Of a stretch of DNA of 64,000 nucleotides, positions 49,704 through 58,084 are shown one piece after another. Source of the stretch: Elusimicrobiota bacterium (GTDB lineage Bacteria > Elusimicrobiota > Elusimicrobia > UBA1565 > UBA9628); NCBI GenBank assembly GCA_026388095.1, contig JAPLKL010000067.1, positions 62,001-126,000 on the forward strand. Reading direction: 5' to 3'. Position 1 is the stretch's first letter. Every line of letters begins with the position of its first letter. The notes beneath the pieces were generated by a model, which saw only the letters and a list, made by a program, of their open reading frames with translations, did not search any database and had not been told where the DNA came from. Position numbers and translations under genes: made by a program.

Positions 49704-51557
49704 TCACCGGACTTCACGGCAGGCCGCGGGCCCGCGCCCTTGTTCGAGCCGGTCCCGGTAGTAGCGCGCCAGGGCCAGGTAGAAGCCCGGGATGCGCTCG
49801 TCCGGGAGGCTCTCCGCCGCCGTCACGGCCTGCCGGTACTGCTCCAAGGCCTCCCGGCAGCGTCCCTTGGATTCCAACAAGGAGCCCAGATTGACGCGGG
49901 CCGCGATGTCGGCGGGGTCGAGGGCCACGGCCCGCGAGAGGTCCTGCCAGGCGGGGCGGGGCTTGCCGGCCAGCGCGCGCTGCGCTCCCCGCACGGTCAA
50001 GGCGTCGGCGCGGCGCGTCCCGCGCACCACGAGCTCGTCCATCAGCAGCGCCGCCTCCGGGAACCTCTTGAGCCCCTGGAGGGCTATGGCCTGCTGCCGG
50101 ACGGTCTGGGAGGAGGCGACCATGGCCTGGTCCAGGAGTCCGCGATCCCCGTCCATGAGGGCCTGGTCGATGAGTATCCGGGCTTGGATGTCCGGGTCGG
50201 CCCCCGGCAGGCGCAGGGCGCGCTGGAGGCCGGCTGCGGCCGAGGCCTTGTCCTGCGTCTCGGCGCAGCGCAGCAAGGAGAGGGGGCTGGCGGGCACGCG
50301 GCAGGGGAAGCTCAGCCAGGCGGCTTCGACGCCGAGATAGCCGGCGCAGAGCAGATGCAGAGCCGCCAAGACGCCGGCCAGGGCCGCAGCCAGCCAGCCG
50401 GGCGGCTCCGCGGGAGGCAGGCCGGCCGAGGGACTGCGCGCCGCGCGTCGCCAGGCTTCGGCCAGGGCGCAGCCGGCCAGGACCCCCAGGCAGGGCAGCA
50501 CCGGCTCGAAATAGCGCGGCTCCCAGGACATGGGGCTGTGCGCGATGAAGAAGTAGAGCGCGACCGCGGCCAGCAGCTTCGGCCGCGGGTCGCGGCGCTT
50601 CCAGAAGAGGAGCCCGCAGGCCAGGAGCCACAGGACCCAGTGGAGCCTCAAGGCCAGGACGAAGCGCTTCAACGTGGAGGCCAGATAAGAGGCCGGGTGC
50701 TCGCGTATCCCGGCCAGCGCCATGTCGCGCATGCGCTCGACCGGTCCCGGGGAGGCCAGGGGAGCGGTGTCGAGCTTGCCGGCCAGCACGTCCTGGTAGC
50801 CGTAGCCCGGGGTGTTCTCCACGTAGCCCAAGGAGGCGGCGTAGAGGTTGCGGGAGGCGGCGCCTTGCTCCAGCGGGAGGAAGGCGCGGAAATGCCGGTA
50901 GTTGCGGGCGGTCCAGGGCGCCAGCAGCAGGTAGGACGCGGCCAGCAGCAGGGCGGCCCCGCGCCGCAGGCGGCGCAGTTCCGCGGACCAACAGAAGACG
51001 GCCAGCAAGAACGGGGGCAGGAGGAATAGAGTCGAGCGGCACAGCAGGCTCAGCGCCACCGCTGTCCCGGCCAGAGCCGCTCCGGCCGCCTTGGGGCGCC
51101 GCTCCCAGCAGAGCAAGGCGGCGCACACGGCCAGGACCAGCAGGCAGAAGAAGGGCTCGATGTTGTAGCTGGGCACTTCGGCGATGAGGCGCGGGTCCAG
51201 GGCCACGAGCAGGGCCGCCAGGAGTCCGGCCAGCGGGGAGTGGATGAGCAGTGCGAGCCAGGCCGCGGCGGGGATGGCCGCGGCCGAGAGGAGGGCCTGC
51301 CAGCGCGGGAAGGGGATGCGCACCGGGAACCAGCTCTCCCGGGTGAGCGCGATGAAAGAGGGGAAGAGGGGGCTGCGGAAGGCGCTGGGCTGGTCGTTCT
51401 CTCCCAGCAGCCGGTGCGAGACGAGGTTGTCGGCCAGCACGGTGTAGTCGGGGCGCGCGAAGAGCAGCGGGCCGCCGCTCTTCTGCCAACGCAGGGCCAG
51501 GCCGCAGAGGCAGATGAGGCCGAGGCAGGAGAGCCAGACGCCGCGGCGCATGCGCAT
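49704..51557 (-). CDS. GT-C-type membrane glycosyltransferase-like protein with TPR tail
   Basis: 617 residues. About ten membrane helices in the first 430 residues (such as [51 protein letters not shown]) plus the loop pattern of ArnT/PMT-type lipid-linked sugar transferases (ARPDYTVLADN with acidic residues near 37-42; MSWEPRYFEPVLPCLGVLAG near 345). The last 190 residues hold TPR units (ALQGLKRFPEAALLMDEL, AVALDPADIAARVNLGSLLE). The start is 6 nt after a TACCAT -10 in a palindromic divergent promoter. The sugar donor is unknown. Confidence 0.75.
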   Translation of the reverse strand: MRMRRGVWLSCLGLICLCGLALRWQKSGGPLLFARPDYTVLADNLVSHRLLGENDQPSAFRSPLFPSFIALTRESWFPVRIPFPRWQALLSAAAIPAAAWLALLIHSPLAGLLAALLVALDPRLIAEVPSYNIEPFFCLLVLAVCAALLCWERRPKAAGAALAGTAVALSLLCRSTLFLLPPFLLAVFCWSAELRRLRRGAALLLAASYLLLAPWTARNYRHFRAFLPLEQGAASRNLYAASLGYVENTPGYGYQDVLAGKLDTAPLASPGPVERMRDMALAGIREHPASYLASTLKRFVLALRLHWVLWLLACGLLFWKRRDPRPKLLAAVALYFFIAHSPMSWEPRYFEPVLPCLGVLAGCALAEAWRRAARSPSAGLPPAEPPGWLAAALAGVLAALHLLCAGYLGVEAAWLSFPCRVPASPLSLLRCAETQDKASAAAGLQRALRLPGADPDIQARILIDQALMDGDRGLLDQAMVASSQTVRQQAIALQGLKRFPEAALLMDELVVRGTRRADALTVRGAQRALAGKPRPAWQDLSRAVALDPADIAARVNLGSLLESKGRCREALEQYRQAVTAAESLPDERIPGFYLALARYYRDRLEQGRGPAACREVR

Positions 51558-51579
51558 AGGGCTATGGTATCATAGCGGC
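51558..51579. promoter_or_regulatory. palindromic divergent promoter between the GT-C and NamZ-type genes
   Basis: GCTATGGTATCATAGC is nearly its own inverse. Read to the right it gives TATCAT (51568-51573, extended TGG), 6 nt before the ATG at 51580. Read to the left it gives TACCAT (51564-51569, extended TGA), 6 nt before the ATG at 51557. The two -10 boxes overlap on opposite strands, so polymerase can leave in only one direction at a time. Confidence 0.65.
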
Positions 51580-52827
51580 ATGTCCAGCGCGCGCCGGTTC
51601 CTGCCCCTGTGCCTTCTGCTCTTGGCGGGCTGCGTGGAGCCCCCGCCGCATCCGGTCAAGGCCCCGCCCGGCAAGGTCCTGACCGGCATCGACGTCCTGG
51701 AGGCCGGCGGCTTCCAGGAGCTGCGGGGCCGCAGGATCGGCCTCATCACCAACCACACGGGGCGGGACTCCCAGGGCCGCGCCACGGCCGAAGTCCTGGC
51801 CGGCGCCCCGGGCGTGACGTTGGTCGCCATCTTCTCTCCCGAGCACGGCTTCAACGGCGTGGTCGAGGACGCCAAGGTGAGCTCGACCTCCGTGAGCCTG
51901 GCCGGGCGCGACATCCCGGTCTACAGCCTCTACGCCGGCGGCCTGGCCGGCATGCGGCCCAAGCCTGAGGACCTGCGCGGCATCGACACGCTGGTCTTCG
52001 ACATCCAGGACATCGGCGCCCGCTTCTACACGTACCTGGCGACCATGGGCATGGCCATGGAGGAGGCGGCCAAGGCCCACGTTGCCTTCATCGTGCTGGA
52101 CCGGCCCGACCCCATCAACGGGAGCGTGGTGGAAGGGCCCATGCTCACCGACCTGGAACTGCCCAAGCTCTCGCCCACCTCCTATTTCCCGGTGCCGGTC
52201 CGGCACGGGCTGACCGCGGGCGAGATGGCGCAGCTGCACAACGAGAAGGCCCACGTCGCCCATCTGCACGTCGTGCGCATGCTGGGCTGGAAGCGCGGGA
52301 TGTGGTACGACCAGACCGGCCTGCCCTGGGTCGCGACCTCGCCCAACATGCCCGACCTGGCGGCCGCGACCCTCTACCCGGGCTTAGGCCTCTTCGAGGC
52401 CAGCAACCTCGCCGTGGGCCGCGGTACGCCCCACCCCTTCGGCTGGGTCGGGGCGCCCTGGCTCGATTCCAAGCGCGCGGCGCGCAGGCTCAGCGACGCC
52501 CTCCTGGACGGCGTCACCTTCACGGCGCAGGACTACACCCCGACCAAGTCCGTCTACGAGGGAGAGCTCTGCCACGGGATACTCATCACCATCACGGACC
52601 GCGAGACGCTGCGGCCTCTGGCGTTGTTCCGGCACCTCGAACAGACCCTCACCGAACTGCACGGACAGGATTTCCAGTGGAAGTGGGAGGAGGTCCGCAA
52701 GATGACCGGCTCCGGCGAGTTCCAGCGCATCTGCGAGCGCGGCCACGACCGCATCAAGATCATGGAGCTCTTCAACCGGGGCGCGGAGAGGTTCGAGAAG
52801 TCGCGCCGGCCGTATCTGCTCTACTGA
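51580..52827 (+). CDS. namZ: DUF1343 lipoprotein, NamZ-like exo-beta-N-acetylmuramidase (GH171)
   Basis: 415 residues. The signal is a lipoprotein type (LCLLLLAGCVEPP, Cys about 18). The DUF1343 core is well conserved: GRRIGLITNHTGRDSQGR, FSPEHGFNG, DTLVFDIQDIGARFYTYL, VLDRPDPINGSVVEGP, TSPNMPDLAAATLYPGLGLFEA and GRGTPHPFGWVGAPW. Characterised members (NamZ) release MurNAc from the non-reducing end of peptidoglycan fragments. Together with NagZ the window has both exo-acting enzymes of wall turnover. I set the start at ATG 51580, 6 nt after the -10. Confidence 0.9.
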   Translation: MSSARRFLPLCLLLLAGCVEPPPHPVKAPPGKVLTGIDVLEAGGFQELRGRRIGLITNHTGRDSQGRATAEVLAGAPGVTLVAIFSPEHGFNGVVEDAKVSSTSVSLAGRDIPVYSLYAGGLAGMRPKPEDLRGIDTLVFDIQDIGARFYTYLATMGMAMEEAAKAHVAFIVLDRPDPINGSVVEGPMLTDLELPKLSPTSYFPVPVRHGLTAGEMAQLHNEKAHVAHLHVVRMLGWKRGMWYDQTGLPWVATSPNMPDLAAATLYPGLGLFEASNLAVGRGTPHPFGWVGAPWLDSKRAARRLSDALLDGVTFTAQDYTPTKSVYEGELCHGILITITDRETLRPLALFRHLEQTLTELHGQDFQWKWEEVRKMTGSGEFQRICERGHDRIKIMELFNRGAERFEKSRRPYLLY

Positions 52828-52830
52828 TCG

Positions 52831-54096
52831 GTGGCCCGAAAGGGACTTATTCCGCCGATAAGCAAAATGAAAGATAAATATCGGATGGGTGAGCCGCAGA
52901 TCGAAGCACTTTTACAATATGCCAATAACATCATTGCCACATTAAGAGGGTCGTTTTTGGTTCTGGATAAGAACTTGCAAGTTATTTCCGCCAACCAAGC
53001 GTTCTATGCCACCTTCAAGGTCGTGGAGAAGGATACGATAGGCCGGCTGCTTCCCGATCTGGGCAATAGACAATGGGCTATCCCGAAACTGCTCATCCTG
53101 CTTAAAGAGATCCTTCCGGAAAAGAAAGCTGTAAAAGATTATGAAGTCGAGCATAAGTTCGAGCAGATCGGCGAGCGAGCCATGATCTTGAATGCCTGTC
53201 AGATGCGTGTCACTAAAAAAATAGCCGGGGCCATAGCGGCAGGAATAAGAGAAGCAGCGGCAGAAGAAGAGGAAGAAGGAGAAGAAGATCTGATCCTGCT
53301 GGCTATCGAAGACATAACTCAACGCAAACAGGTGGAAGAGAAGATAACAAAACTGAATGCGGAGCTCGAAGAGCGCGTCCTGCAGCGCACATCGGAGTTG
53401 TCGAGAGCTGTCAAGGAACTGGAGGCCTTCAGCTACTCGGTCGCGCACGATTTGAAGGCCCCGCTCAGGGCGATGTCGGGGTTCTCGAATATCCTCTCCG
53501 AAGACTATGCTCCCAAGCTCGACGATAACGGCAGGAGATTGATCGGTGTCATTAAAGACAACGCGAGAAATATGGGGCAGCTTATCGATGATCTCCTCAA
53601 GTTGTCTCATTTGCTGAGACAGGAGCTGGACATCGTCGATATAGACATGACGACGCTCGCGCAGTCCGTGTCTCGTGAGTTGGGTGGGGAGCTCTTTGGC
53701 GGCCGGGCGATAGAAGTGTCCGTAAAACCGTTGCCGCTCGCGCGTGCCGACCGCACTCTCGCAAGGCAGATATTCACGAATCTTATTTCAAATGCCATAA
53801 AATTCGCTTCCCACAAAGACAACGCCCTTATAGAGATCGGGGGATACGACCAGGGCCGGGAGCATGTCTATTACGTCAAAGATAACGGCGCGGGATTCGA
53901 CATGAAATACGCTGATCAGCTCTTCGGGGTGTTCCATCGGCTTCACGCGCAGGACGAGTTCAGCGGCACCGGGATAGGTCTTGCGATCGTCAGTAACGCT
54001 GTTCGTCGCCACGGAGGCACGGTGTGGGCCGAGGCAGAGACTGATAAAGGGGCCACGTTCTATTTTACGCTGCCCAAAGGAGGTCAAGATGAATGA
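52831..54096 (+). CDS. PAS sensor histidine kinase
   Basis: 421 residues from GTG 52831; ATG at 52867 or 52885 are alternatives. A PAS-like domain (about 25-175, SFLVLDKNLQVISANQAFY) carries an unusual acidic insertion (AAAEEEEEGEED, near 150). A coiled-coil (EEKITKLNAELEERVLQ) leads to HisKA with His in AYSVAHDLKAPLRAM-type segment (SYSVAHDLKAPLRAMSG), then HATPase (NLISNAIKFASHKDNA, DNGAGFDMKYADQLF, GTGIGLAIVSNAVRRHGG). It is soluble: no membrane helix is visible. Its base composition is clearly less GC-rich than the neighbours, suggesting transfer. The receiver gene behind it overlaps by 8 nt. Confidence 0.9.
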   Translation: MARKGLIPPISKMKDKYRMGEPQIEALLQYANNIIATLRGSFLVLDKNLQVISANQAFYATFKVVEKDTIGRLLPDLGNRQWAIPKLLILLKEILPEKKAVKDYEVEHKFEQIGERAMILNACQMRVTKKIAGAIAAGIREAAAEEEEEGEEDLILLAIEDITQRKQVEEKITKLNAELEERVLQRTSELSRAVKELEAFSYSVAHDLKAPLRAMSGFSNILSEDYAPKLDDNGRRLIGVIKDNARNMGQLIDDLLKLSHLLRQELDIVDIDMTTLAQSVSRELGGELFGGRAIEVSVKPLPLARADRTLARQIFTNLISNAIKFASHKDNALIEIGGYDQGREHVYYVKDNGAGFDMKYADQLFGVFHRLHAQDEFSGTGIGLAIVSNAVRRHGGTVWAEAETDKGATFYFTLPKGGQDE

Positions 54097-54535
54097 TGGT
54101 GAGCAGATAGAGGTGCTTTTGGTCGAGGATAATCCAAATGATGTCGAGCTTATCATGAGAGCTTTCAAGAAGCACAACCTTGCCAACAAGGTCCATTTGG
54201 CTAAAGATGGCGCAGAGGCGCTCGATTTCGTGTTCTGTACCGGCGCCTATAAAGACAGGGACATCCGAAAGCCGCCCAAGGTCGTCATCCTCGACCTGAA
54301 ATTGCCCAAGGTCAGCGGGAAAGAAGTCCTTAAGCGCATGAAGTCTGATGAGAGGACCAAGACCATGCCGATCGTGGTCATGACATCTTCCCAGGAAGAG
54401 AGCGATGTCGTTGAAAGCTATAATTACGGCGTCAACAGCTATATCGTCAAGCCTGTCGATTTCGAGAAGTTCGTCGATACGATCCAGGGACTCGGCATGT
54501 ACTGGCTCTTCATCAATAAGCCGCCCGTGGTCTAA
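54089..54535 (+). CDS. response regulator, Rcp1-like receiver
   Basis: 148 residues. The receiver has the acidic pair in LVEDNPNDVELI, phospho-Asp69 in KVVILDLKLPKVSG, VVMTSSQEESDVVESYNYG and the Lys in SYIVKPVDFEKF. Long loops and the terminal GLGMYWLFINKPP are typical of Rcp1-type regulators paired with soluble PAS/phytochrome kinases. The ATG has a strong AAAGGAGG and overlaps the kinase gene by 8 nt. Lower GC, like the kinase. Confidence 0.92.
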   Translation: MNDGEQIEVLLVEDNPNDVELIMRAFKKHNLANKVHLAKDGAEALDFVFCTGAYKDRDIRKPPKVVILDLKLPKVSGKEVLKRMKSDERTKTMPIVVMTSSQEESDVVESYNYGVNSYIVKPVDFEKFVDTIQGLGMYWLFINKPPVV

Positions 54536-54583
54536 GCGGTCATGGATGGACCCCTTTGTCCAGCCCCTAGGCAGGGAAGGCAC

Positions 54584-56143
54584 GTGAGGATCGACTTCTT
54601 CCGTCCGGGCCAGGCCTTCCTGCTCCTGGCCGCGGTCGTGCTGACCCTGGGACTGTTCCGCATATCCGGCATAGGCTTCTACAACGACGACTACGTCCTG
54701 CTCGCGGCCATGGCCAAGGTCCCGGGCGCCGGGCTCCTCGGCATCATGCGCAGCCTGACCCAAGAATGCGGCGCCCTGTTCTGGACGCGGCCGGTGGACA
54801 TGATCTACCTGCCGCTCCTTTACCGCCTATTCGGAACCGATCCCTTGCCCTACCAACTGCTGTCCCTGGGCCTATCCCTGGCCTGGGTCTGGGCCTTCTA
54901 TCGCTTCCTGCAAGAGACCGTCTCCGGGCCCTCCCTGGCCCTGGTCGCCGCCCTACTGGCCGCTTTGCACCCGGCGCATGACGCGACCCGACTTTGGTTC
55001 TCAGCCAGCATAGCCCCGGCCGCGCTCCTGGGGACCCTGACCGCCATGCGCTTATACAGGGCCTGGCGGCAGAACGGCGGTTGGGCCAGGCTCGCCGCGG
55101 CCCTGGTCATATTCGCAGCAGCCACGCTCTTGTATGAGGCGGCCGCGCCCTTGGTCTTCCTGCTCGCCTGGCCTGAATACGCGGCCGCCCGGCCGGGACG
55201 CTCTCTGACGCAGGCCGGCCGGGCCGCGGCCCTGCGCTGCGTCCCGATGTGGGGCATGTTCCTGGTCTTGATGGCCTACCAACGCATCCTGGTCCCCCGG
55301 TTCATGGGACTGGAGCGCCATCCCGTGTCATTGAGTCTGGGCCATGCGCTCAAGACCTTGACCACGGGCCTGGAATGCTGCCTAGGCAACCGCATGCTGC
55401 ATCTGATGTCCAAGCAAGCCGCCTACGCGGCCGGGGATTTTCACTCCTGGGATTGGCTGCTCCTGGCCGCGGCCGCGGCCGCGCTGGTCTGGGCGCTGCG
55501 CCGGTCGGCCACGCCTGAGCCTCGCCTGGACGGCATGATCCCGGCGGCGGCCGCGATCTGGATAGTCCTGGGCTATCTCCCTTATTTCTTCGACCGGGCC
55601 TATATCCCCGCGATATTCGACGCCCGCAACCGCTTCAACCTCAGCGCCTGCGCAGGCGCGGCCCTGCTGCTGGCCTGGGTCTGGAACCGGGCCGCGATCA
55701 GCGAGCGGCCCGTCCTGAGGCGCGGGGCCACGCCGGTCCTGGCCGCATTCCTGGTCTGGTCCCTGCTCGCGGGCTGGGCCTCCAACGCGCAGTGGGCCCG
55801 CGCCTACGGACTGCAGCAGGAACTGCTGTCGGCCCTGACCCAAGCCCGCCCGGCCCGAACCGGGAACATCCTGGTGTTCGGGGTGGGCCCCGGCCCGGGC
55901 TCGGGGATGGTGTTCGATTCAGGCTACGACCTGGAATACGCGCTGCGCCTGCGTCCGGACGCGGGCGGCCTGCAAGCCCTGCTGGCCCAAGGCCGGGTGC
56001 GATTCGAGCCGGAGGCGGCGGTCGTCGGGGGGAAGCGACTGCCATATCGAGATCTGCGCGCCTACGACCATCAGACCCGGCGCTGGAAGGACATCCGCAG
56101 CGCCGCGGACGGCGCTGATTGGGTCAGCGCGCTAAAAGCCTGA
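54584..56143 (+). CDS. polytopic membrane protein, probable glycosyltransferase-like
   Basis: 519 residues from GTG 54584 (SD AGGGAAGG just before); an ATG at 54542 would add 14 residues. About ten to twelve membrane helices (for example FLLLAAVVLTLGLFRISG, LAAALVIFAAATLLYEAAAP, AAAAIWIVLGYLPYFFD). The acidic motif NDDYVLLAAM in the first loop and FNLSACAGAALLLAW resemble GT-C enzymes, but I cannot name it. The C-terminal ~100 residues are soluble. It overlaps the convergent FkbM gene by 20 nt. It is near the kinase pair but back to high GC. Confidence 0.7.
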   Translation: MRIDFFRPGQAFLLLAAVVLTLGLFRISGIGFYNDDYVLLAAMAKVPGAGLLGIMRSLTQECGALFWTRPVDMIYLPLLYRLFGTDPLPYQLLSLGLSLAWVWAFYRFLQETVSGPSLALVAALLAALHPAHDATRLWFSASIAPAALLGTLTAMRLYRAWRQNGGWARLAAALVIFAAATLLYEAAAPLVFLLAWPEYAAARPGRSLTQAGRAAALRCVPMWGMFLVLMAYQRILVPRFMGLERHPVSLSLGHALKTLTTGLECCLGNRMLHLMSKQAAYAAGDFHSWDWLLLAAAAAALVWALRRSATPEPRLDGMIPAAAAIWIVLGYLPYFFDRAYIPAIFDARNRFNLSACAGAALLLAWVWNRAAISERPVLRRGATPVLAAFLVWSLLAGWASNAQWARAYGLQQELLSALTQARPARTGNILVFGVGPGPGSGMVFDSGYDLEYALRLRPDAGGLQALLAQGRVRFEPEAAVVGGKRLPYRDLRAYDHQTRRWKDIRSAADGADWVSALKA

Positions 56144-57047
56144 GCTTGGCCGCGTGCTGGGCCGGGTGCAAGAAGAAGAAGTTGGTGTCCACCGTGGATT
56201 CGTCCACCTTGGGGCATTCCGATAAGCGCCCCTCATCCAGCCGGAAGCAGCGGTAGCCCAGCTCCGCGAGCAGGGCGATGATGTCGTTGGGATGATACTC
56301 GAACTGCGCCGCCCATTTGCGCAGCATCTCCGAGAATATGACCGGGCGGTCGCGGCCGATGGTCTCCCGGCCTCCGCGCAGCACGAACAGCTCCGCGCCC
56401 TCCACGTCGCATTTGATGAAATCCACCCGCAATCTCTCTTCCCGCGTGAAATCATCCAGCCGGCGTACGCGGCAAGCCAACTCGCGCACGCCTTCCCGCC
56501 CGGATAGATTGGCTGCGGAAGCGTTGGCCGAGCCCTCGGGGTAGAAATAGAAGGTCTGCGTCGCTTCTTTTTCGCCCAGCCCGAAATCCAAGCAGCGCAC
56601 GTTGGACGCTCCGTTGATGCGCACGTTCTCCTGCAGGTCCTTGTAGGTGCCGGCTATGGGCTCGAAAGAGAAGACCCGGATGTCGGGCTTGCGGCGCGCC
56701 AAAGTCAGGGCGTACCAGCCGATGTTGGCGCCCACGTCGAACACGGTCGCCTCCTGGTCCAGGAGCATGAGGCAGGCCTCGATGTATTCGCGCTCGTACG
56801 TCCCGAAATTGAGCATCTCCAGGGGCGCCAGACGGCGGTCGCCCTGGGCGCAGACCAAGCGCAGCCCGGTGTCCCGCACCGTCATGAGCACCCGCCCATC
56901 CGTGATCTCGATGGAGGAGATGTCCGTGTCTTTCAAGAACCGCGCGTACTCATGCAATATGCCGTGATGACGGTACATGGCCTCTATGTAGTCGGGCTTG
57001 GATATCGCGGAGCGTCCGTAAGCGCGGCGCAGTTCGTCTAGGTTCAT
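56124..57047 (-). CDS. FkbM-family methyltransferase
   Basis: 307 residues. Class I motif VFDVGANIGWYALTLARRKP, FSFEPIAGTYKDLQENV, and the FkbM-typical VDFIKCDVEGAELFVLRGG with VIFSEML at the end. FkbM proteins O-methylate sugars or polyketides; placement in a sugar operon favours a glycan target. It starts in an ATGA overlap with the epimerase gene. The last 20 nt overlap the convergent membrane-protein gene. Confidence 0.87.
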   Translation of the reverse strand: MNLDELRRAYGRSAISKPDYIEAMYRHHGILHEYARFLKDTDISSIEITDGRVLMTVRDTGLRLVCAQGDRRLAPLEMLNFGTYEREYIEACLMLLDQEATVFDVGANIGWYALTLARRKPDIRVFSFEPIAGTYKDLQENVRINGASNVRCLDFGLGEKEATQTFYFYPEGSANASAANLSGREGVRELACRVRRLDDFTREERLRVDFIKCDVEGAELFVLRGGRETIGRDRPVIFSEMLRKWAAQFEYHPNDIIALLAELGYRCFRLDEGRLSECPKVDESTVDTNFFFLHPAQHAAKLRLLAR

Positions 57048-58084
57048 AGGTTGTAGGCCAAGGTGCGGCGCAGGCCTTCCTTCAGGGTATAGCGCGGCCG
57101 CCAGCCCAGGCCGCGCAGGCGCGACAGGTCAGGACAGATGCGGGAAGGCGCTCCGCCCGGGGGCGGGCAGCCGGACGGGCGCCGCAGCACGCGCAGGCGC
57201 CGCTCCGGGAACGTCCGCACCAGGAACCGCGCGAAATCCGACACGCTGAGCGCGGCCCGGTCATGTCCCACGTTATACGCCTCGCCCTCCGCGCCGCGCA
57301 GGAGCACGGTGAAGAACGCGGCCGCGGCGTCGGCCAGATAGCAGAAGGAGCGCACGACCCGCCCGTCGCCCTTGAGCACGATGTCGCGGCCGCGCACGAT
57401 GTCTCCCACGAAATCGCTGAACACCCGGCCGTCGTGCAATGGCATGCCCGGACCATACGTATGGAACGGCCGGACCACCCGGAAGGGCACGCCGTATTGC
57501 CGGTGCCAGGCCGCGCACAGGCTTTCGCCCGCGCGCTTGCTCTCGGAATAGCAGGAACGGACGGCCAAGGGGTCCACCGGCCCCCAGCGGTCCTCCCGGA
57601 TGCGGCCCCAAGCCGCCGGGACCTCGCCGTAGACCTCGCTGCTGCTGAAATATAGGAAGCCGGCGCTCTTCCGGGCTCGGGCCAACTCCAACAGACGCCA
57701 AGTGCCCAGGATGTTGGGCGCCAAGGTGCCGACCGGATCGCGGCGGTAGTAGCGGGGGCTGGCCTGGCTGGCCGCGTGGATGATGTAGTCCGGCGCGAGA
57801 CGCGCGGGCAGCGGCCCGGCCGCGTCCGCGACCACGAGACGCAGATCGCGGCGGCCGCGATAGTGAGCGAATCGGCGCCGGGCTTTGGCCCCGTTGCGGA
57901 CCAGGCCGACCACGGTCACGCCCAGCTTGCGCGCCTCATTAAGGAAGAGCAGGGTCTCGGCCATGTAGGCGGGCAAGAAACCGCCGGCTCCCGTGATCAG
58001 CACCGTGCTGCCCGCCAGGCGCCGGAAAGGCAGGCCCAGGCCGGCTAGCCCGCGGAGGTCTTCCGTGACGACAGGATGTCGCAT
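57044..58084 (-). CDS. NAD-dependent epimerase/dehydratase (UDP-glucuronate decarboxylase-like)
   Basis: 346 residues from the ATG at 58084. The extended SDR fold has TVLITGAGGFLPAYMAETLLF (GxxGxxx), HAASQASPRYYRRDPVGTLAPN, the catalytic FSSSEVYGE and CYSESKRAGESL (Tyr-xxx-Lys), RPFHTYGPGM and SFCYLADAA. It most resembles UDP-sugar decarboxylase/epimerase forms (UXS/GalE branch). The start overlaps the GT2 stop by one base (TGATG). Confidence 0.85.
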   Translation of the reverse strand: MRHPVVTEDLRGLAGLGLPFRRLAGSTVLITGAGGFLPAYMAETLLFLNEARKLGVTVVGLVRNGAKARRRFAHYRGRRDLRLVVADAAGPLPARLAPDYIIHAASQASPRYYRRDPVGTLAPNILGTWRLLELARARKSAGFLYFSSSEVYGEVPAAWGRIREDRWGPVDPLAVRSCYSESKRAGESLCAAWHRQYGVPFRVVRPFHTYGPGMPLHDGRVFSDFVGDIVRGRDIVLKGDGRVVRSFCYLADAAAAFFTVLLRGAEGEAYNVGHDRAALSVSDFARFLVRTFPERRLRVLRRPSGCPPPGGAPSRICPDLSRLRGLGWRPRYTLKEGLRRTLAYNL

